Assembly: GCA_940671915.1 (NCBI GenBank)
Contig: CALNVZ010003433.1
Coordinates: 29,116,731 to 29,180,730, forward strand
From: Paracentrotus lividus
Taxonomy: Eukaryota; Echinodermata; Echinoidea; Camarodonta; Echinidae
DNA length: 64,000 nucleotides
Reading direction: 5' to 3'
Below, piece by piece: positions 59,081 to 64,000 of the stretch (position 1 is the stretch's first letter; each line of letters opens with the position of its first letter). Position numbers and translations under genes: made by a program. Below the pieces are notes generated by a model. The model did not search any database. It saw only the letters and a list, made by a program, of their open reading frames with translations, and had not been told where the DNA came from.

Positions 59081-61755
59081 CTAGGATAAAGGTTTCTTGA
59101 TGATTCCAGGAGCCAACATGCAGACGAAGACAAGAGATTCAATTCCAGCTAAAAGCTTGAATACGGCGTCGTAGCTTGAATACTGGTCAGCTACAGCACC
59201 TATAGATCACACATTACCAAAAAGAAAGGGAAATTAAAAAAAAAAAAAAATTCGTTGATATGATAATAATAATAATAATAGTTACATTTATATAGCGCTT
59301 AATACATATATCCACCTTTTCTAAGCGCTTTTAGTGTTAACTAATTATTACCCGGCTTAGCTAGGCTACCCCGAAAGGTGCTCACAGCATTCAAGGAATT
59401 GCTTCCTACCGGTACCCATTCACCTCACTTGGGTCAAGTACGGCAAATTTGCAGGTTGACACCTTGCCGAAGGATGCTAGTGGTATGGACGGGATTCGAA
59501 CCGCGTACCTTGTGATCGTAAGTCCGCTGACTTATCCACTCGACCACACCACTCCCACATGATCAACACCAACATTAAAATATTGGAAAGTGCTTAATCC
59601 CACGAACCCTGAAACCCTGGCTATGTAGCAAAATCAGGACCAATGGCGTATAGCCTCAAATTTAGACTTCCTTCACACGCTACGTTATGTTCTGCATCCT
59701 CACCTTCTCTCACACATCTTCCTAAATACACCAACTCCGGCTCACATCCTCTTTAAAGCTAATATAGTGTTGTAGTCATGAGATTGAATCATGAAAGAAA
59801 CTGTCTCAAAGTGATTGGAAAGATTGATAACAATGCACATAAGAATGTTCATTGATGTGAAGTTTTGGAATCCAGAAAATGATAGGAAATTTACCATATT
59901 CTTCTAAGAGTAATATGCACAGCACTAAAAAATGCATGTAATGTATGGGACTACATGAACATGTGCTCACATGTTCGGGACCCGAACATATCAGCTTTTT
60001 TGGTCATATTATCATTATGAGGGCATTTTGAAGAGCAATCCTTTCAGTGGAACTTTCTACAATAGAATTCTTCCTAATTACCTTGAAAATAATTTGAAAG
60101 CTGACAACTATTTTCTTGACCCATGGGTCACCTTTTCCACTATTAGATTCTCTTTAAATACACCCCAAAAGGAAATAATTATGATAGAAAAAAAATACAC
60201 CTTCCCTCCTTCAAGTTCATCAACCTTCCATCACATTCATCACAACACACATACTCAAACACACACACACACACAAAAAAAAACACTTACATCGACAAAC
60301 GCACTTACACGCATATACACACACACACACGAACACACAACCACACACACACACACAAAATCGATACTTATTTTCTCTACACTGTAAAAAACAAAAACAA
60401 AACAAAAACAAAACAAAAAAACAGAAAAAATACAGCAAAGTGATGTCAGCAGAGTCGCCATACAAAAATGTAATTTAAAAAAGTTTTGTTGTAAATTTCT
60501 CCTCTAACAGTTTATGAAAGAGAAGGGGAAAAAATCATTAGAGTTCTAAAGCTTACGTATTCGGTTAAAACGGAACAAATGTGTTACTCCTGATGTATAT
60601 TTTGTATTTCTCATGTAATTATTTGCATTAGAAATTTGCAACAAAAGTGTTTTTTTTTTAATTACATTTTTTATGGCGACTCTGCCGACAGCAGATTTGC
60701 TGTAAAAATACCAATATTTTTTACAGTGTATTTACCTGATAGGCCACCCCCTAACAGTAAACCGACTCCGTAAATGACAGCAAAGGCAGCTAATGCAATG
60801 TCAAAGTTCTCTGGTGATGCCCTCTCCTTCAAAATAATAGCACTGATAAGAGCTGCTCTCATTGCGATACTGGTGGCCGATAGGGATGACGTCAACAACA
60901 TGACGTAATAATGTGGTATAAATACGTCACAAAGAAGAGCGGCTATGTTCACAAGAGTAACGGCAAGGAATAGGGTTACGGTATTGGAGAATATGCTACT
61001 TAGTGTTCCTGCAAGGATTCTACCCGTGATGTTTCCAAGTGACGCACAGAAGGTTAGGACTATTGTGTCGTGGGCGGATATGCCTCGTTGTAGAACATGG
61101 GGCACCAAAAATGCATGCCATCCGGAGTAAACCTGTCCGAACAAGAGGGCATTTACAAAAATCAAAGAAAACGTCGGATCAGAAAAGCAATCTAATTTAC
61201 GGAGGTTCTTCATGATTAATCTCAAGACACTAAACTGATCGTTTCCGTTCTTATTTTTTCCATCATTCGTCTTCTCACAGCGCCGATCCTCACTGCTGAT
61301 ATCACTATTAACCAATGGCATTGTCTCCAAGTTGTCAACGGTCAAACCACTACTGTTTGAATTGATCGTAGAGACATTCTCTCCAGGTACTTGGTCATCT
61401 CCGTTTCGCTTGACAGATTTATATAAACCCACTGACATCTCTAATTGAACGTCACATTCATTGTCACCTTCCACGTCACTTTCCACCTCATCTGCTCCTG
61501 TCGGAGTATCGTTTACTGCTGTTCCCACACGTACGGCGACTGCACACGGGATAAGGTTAGCTGTGAGGCCACCTAGAATGAGAAGACCTCCTCTCCATCC
61601 GTAAGTCACCCGAAGAAACTCGGCTACGAACGGTAGTAGGACCATTCCAACACCTATCCCACACAATCCAATACTGAACAGGATATTGAAGTTTGGGCCA
61701 GCGAGGTTACTCAAACTCAATGTGCAGCATTGAGTCATTATGGAGACTCCTATAC
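59081..61755 (-). CDS. SLC16-like copy C, two 3' exons, 5' exons not found
   Basis: Minus-strand exons 61755-60736 (1,020 nt, phase 1 in and out) and 59199-59081 (119 nt, ending in TAG) match exons 3 and 4 of copy A in size and phase. They encode about 380 residues: GIGVSIMTQCCTLSL, EFLRVTYGWRGGLL, a long polar central loop (residues from VNDTPTGADEVESD to KTNDGKNKNGND), ASLGNITGRILAG, then FDIALAAFAVIYGVG and, in the last exon, SSYDAVFKLLAG. The frame is fully open, unlike copy B. Exons encoding helices 1-4 should lie to the right, beyond the TA microsatellite and Tc1-like insertions, but none was seen before the window end. The gene may be intact with a long intron or 5'-truncated. The intron at 59200-60735 holds a SINE and CA repeats. 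Confidence 0.75.
59260..59557 (-). mobile_element. tRNA-derived SINE
   Basis: On the minus strand the head GGGAGTGGTGTGGTCGAGTG (59557-59538) contains box A (TGGTCGAGTGG), and GGTTCGAATCCC (about 59502-59491) is a perfect box B. The rest runs on past the tRNA part and ends with an AGCGCTTAGAAAAG segment, TATATAGCGCT and a TTA/TAA repeat tail (about 59262-59300). This is the architecture of a tRNA-related SINE and not a tRNA gene. It sits in the intron of SLC16-like copy C, in the same orientation. Confidence 0.85.
60240..60435. repeat. CA-rich and AAAAC-rich low-complexity tract
   Basis: Interrupted (CA)n from about 60245 to 60360 and (AAAAC)n from about 60388 to 60422, within the copy C intron. 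Open frames here are low-complexity translations. Confidence 0.85.
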
Positions 61756-61978
61756 CTTTACACAGAAAGAGGAAGTAAATAGGTCTTAACTTTTTGTTCA
61801 AAACACATTTTCATGGGCTTTGCCCGATACATGAAGTTATGACGAAAAGCAAAGTTATGACGCAAACGGGACGCATACAGGCCTATACAAATGAGGTAAA
61901 AACTCAATATAAAACATTATAAAACACATAATAAGCACTTCTGCACCTATAGCTATTATGTTTATATATATATATATA

Positions 61979-62977
61979 CTGTGGTGGTCAAAATTATTAG
62001 AACACAAAGCATATTTAAATGATAGTAATTTTCATTCAGTTGACAATGATTTAAATACCATCTAAAATGGTTGGAATGTCTCCGAATATCATCATTATGC
62101 TTTAAAAACTAAATAACATAGCCATGCGTTGGGAACTCGCCCCCTAGTCGCCCTTTTTTATGTTACGCAACCAACTGAAAGATCTAAAAATTTGCCCCTT
62201 TTTAGGATCAAAGTGTCTTAAAGTTAAACATTTTAAGCCTCTCCCTACAAAAGTATATATATTCTGAAAGAAAATTTCCTGAGGATGCCAAAAATGGCAT
62301 TCATAACAACACAGGGTGAAGTAGTTACATCTTATGTGGGGATTTTCAAATTATTTTTGAAGGGCCCCAAATTGTTAATTCAGTTTTTTTTTTTAAGTCC
62401 CCCGTTCCAATGACCCTTAATATTTCAACATATTTGAATTGCTCATGAAATTTCCTTTAAAAAAAATATACATTTACAAGGAGTGTCTTCATGCATTAAA
62501 TGAAAAAAATAGTCTTCACCTTCAATGGGCATGGTTATTTTGGTCATCTCACCCCCAAGGATAGGGGCGAATCCACCCTCCCCATTTAACCAAATTTTCT
62601 CAAACTTAGCATGTATTTGAGGTATATTAGAATAAATAAGCCTGCTAAGTTTCATACTTCTACCTCGAATACTTTTTGAGCAATCGGCATATGTAATTGG
62701 CATTTTAATTTTTGGCATTTGGACTACATGTTTAGTACACAAGTCTATGGGGAAACCAAAAGCGCATAGCGCAATTATTTTTAATGCTGCGCATTACCAT
62801 ATGGTCGAAACTATATAAATTTGGTATCAACATGTACTTAGGACCCTATGCTAAAAAGTCATGAAAGCTCATGGCACACAAAAGATATCTTTAATCTGAT
62901 TTCAGCAAATGAACTAGGGCATTGATAATCCCATAGACTTTGCGTAGGTTCAGGTGTTCTAATAATTTTGGCCACCA

Positions 62978-62980
<3 letters not shown>
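61979..62980. mobile_element. Non-autonomous Tc1-like element inside a TA microsatellite
   Basis: The left end CTGTGGTGGTCAAAATTATT and the right end (AATAATTTTGGCCACCACTG) are inverted repeats of about 27 bp, each flanked by TA. The GTGGTGGCCAAAATTATTAGAACAC-type termini are typical of Tc1-like transposons. The 1,002-bp interior has no intact transposase; short frames show no DDE motif. Confidence 0.85.

Positions 62981-63062
<82 letters not shown>
62981..63062. repeat. (TA)n microsatellite
   Basis: About 80 bp of perfect TA repeat to the right of the Tc1-like element. The TA run at 61963-61978 on its left suggests one microsatellite split by the insertion. Confidence 0.97.
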
Positions 63063-63065
<3 letters not shown>

Positions 63066-64000
63066 GCATGCATATAGTTGCATGCAGAATTATTCAACCC
63101 CCTTGCATTTCGGACATTAAAAAAAGTAATATTACAGCTGCAAACACCTTCTAAATCATTATATTGGTGAACATATAGCTCATTGCAATGGAATAGAAAG
63201 GGTCAATATCTAATTCATAGTCCATCAAAAAATGTGACTTTAACATTAAAAGCAGGTTGCAAAATTATTCAACCCCCTATAAACGCACATAGATTTACAT
63301 GAATAACAACAATTAACAGACGCATGAACATGCTTTAAGGTGATTACAAGATTTAATTTGAACAATGCAACTTTTACACAACTTCTGAACCAACAAGAGT
63401 TTGTCTTTAGTACTTTGTGCAGCACCCCTTTGCTGCAAGGACCTGCTTTATACAGGAGGTGTAGTCTGTCACAAGCTTCTGGCAGCGCACCTTTGGAGTT
63501 TTGGCCCATTCCTCACGGGCAAAGTTCTCCTGGTCAGCAGGATTCTCAGGGCTACGTGCTGCAACACCTTTCTTCAGATCCCACCACCGAATCTCAGTAC
63601 GGTTTAAGTCTGGAGACTGTGATGACCAATCAAGAACCTTCCAACCTTTCTTCACGAACCAAGACTTGGTATGCTAGGAGTCGTTGTCCTGTTGAAATAT
63701 CCATTGACGCCAAAGCTACAAGTTCCTCACGGATGGGGTGACATTGTTTGCGAGGATATCCAGATACCTGACAGAATCTATGGTGCCTTCAGCACGACGG
63801 AGATTCCCAGATCTGTTAGAAGAAAAACACCCCCACAGTATCACAAAACCTTCACCATGCTTCATGGTGGGCAGGGTGTTCTTCTCCTCGAATGCCTCAT
63901 TCGGGAAATAATAATACCGCAAAAATAGCCCTCATTCTATTTGCCCTAGATGTAACGCTGATCCATAGAACTGAAGAGCTCAAGTTTTGTCTGATCACTC
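63063..64000 (-). mobile_element. 3' part of a decayed Tc1-like transposon, cut by window edge
   Basis: The outer region near 63083 has GCAGAATTATTCAACCCCC, repeated as GCAAAATTATTCAACCCCC near 63258: two direct repeats like the IR/DR transposase-binding sites of Tc1-like elements. The minus strand from the window edge to about 63407 codes for transposase: GFVILWGCFSSNRSGNL, QQDNDS (second catalytic Asp region), then WSSQSPDLNRTEIRWWDLKK with the third acidic residue (Glu). Two in-frame TAG codons interrupt it, at about 63716-63718 and just after DNDS near 63675. The transposase is therefore non-functional. The N-terminal DNA-binding part lies outside the window. Confidence 0.85.

Noticed and set aside
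59485-59557. A tRNA gene on the minus strand (good box A and box B)
   Set aside because: No paired acceptor stem is seen, and the sequence continues into a SINE body and repeat tail.
59971-60465. Open frames on both strands over a CA-rich tract
   Set aside because: Low-complexity translation within the copy C intron; no splice support.
62859-63097. Tyr-Ile repeat open frames
   Set aside because: Pure translation of the (TA)n microsatellite.

Overview
The window is eukaryotic genomic DNA: AT-rich, intron-dense, full of microsatellites and short inverted-repeat elements, with GT-AG exons of vertebrate-like length. The gene content (a DUF4062-like/NACHT/WD40 protein and clustered SLC16 transporters), DIRS and Tc1/mariner elements and tRNA-derived SINEs suggest an invertebrate deuterostome, most likely a sea urchin or other echinoderm. 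That organism call is inference; no species-specific marker was seen.

Layout. (1) 1-199, minus strand: first coding exon of an unrecognised gene that leaves the window. (2) 200-8087: no recognised gene; microsatellites and foldback elements. (3) 8097-39343, plus strand: one large NWD1/NWD2-like gene reconstructed as 25 exons joined in consistent phase, about 2,103 residues. Its order is a Ser-rich N-terminal region, a DUF4062-like domain, a NACHT/STAND NTPase domain with Walker A and B, a winged-helix-like and helical linker, WD40-type beta-propeller repeats, a charged coiled coil and an acidic tail. Intron 2 holds a decayed antisense DIRS-type tyrosine-recombinase retrotransposon (about 9.1-16.2 kb), which itself contains a 25-N assembly gap flanked by an apparently artificial duplication. 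Other introns carry mariner-like, foldback and SINE pieces. (4) 40.9-50.1 kb: a dense field of terminal-inverted-repeat elements in several families, one nested inside another. (5) 50.1-61.8 kb: three SLC16-type transporter copies. Copy A (minus) has four exons and looks intact. Copies B (plus) and C (minus) are a close inverted duplicate pair. B is a pseudogene (11-nt deletion, 2-nt insertion, truncation by a palindromic tandem array). C is open over the exons present but lacks its 5' exons here. (6) 61.9-64.0 kb: a Tc1-like element inside a TA microsatellite, followed by the decayed transposase end of another Tc1-like element.

The NWD-like protein is predicted to be a signal-transduction STAND ATPase that senses or oligomerises through its WD40 part. 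The SLC16 copies are predicted plasma-membrane solute carriers. Nothing in the sequence links the two loci functionally. Gene models were read by eye from splice signals, phase and family motifs; transcript data would be needed for the 5' ends.
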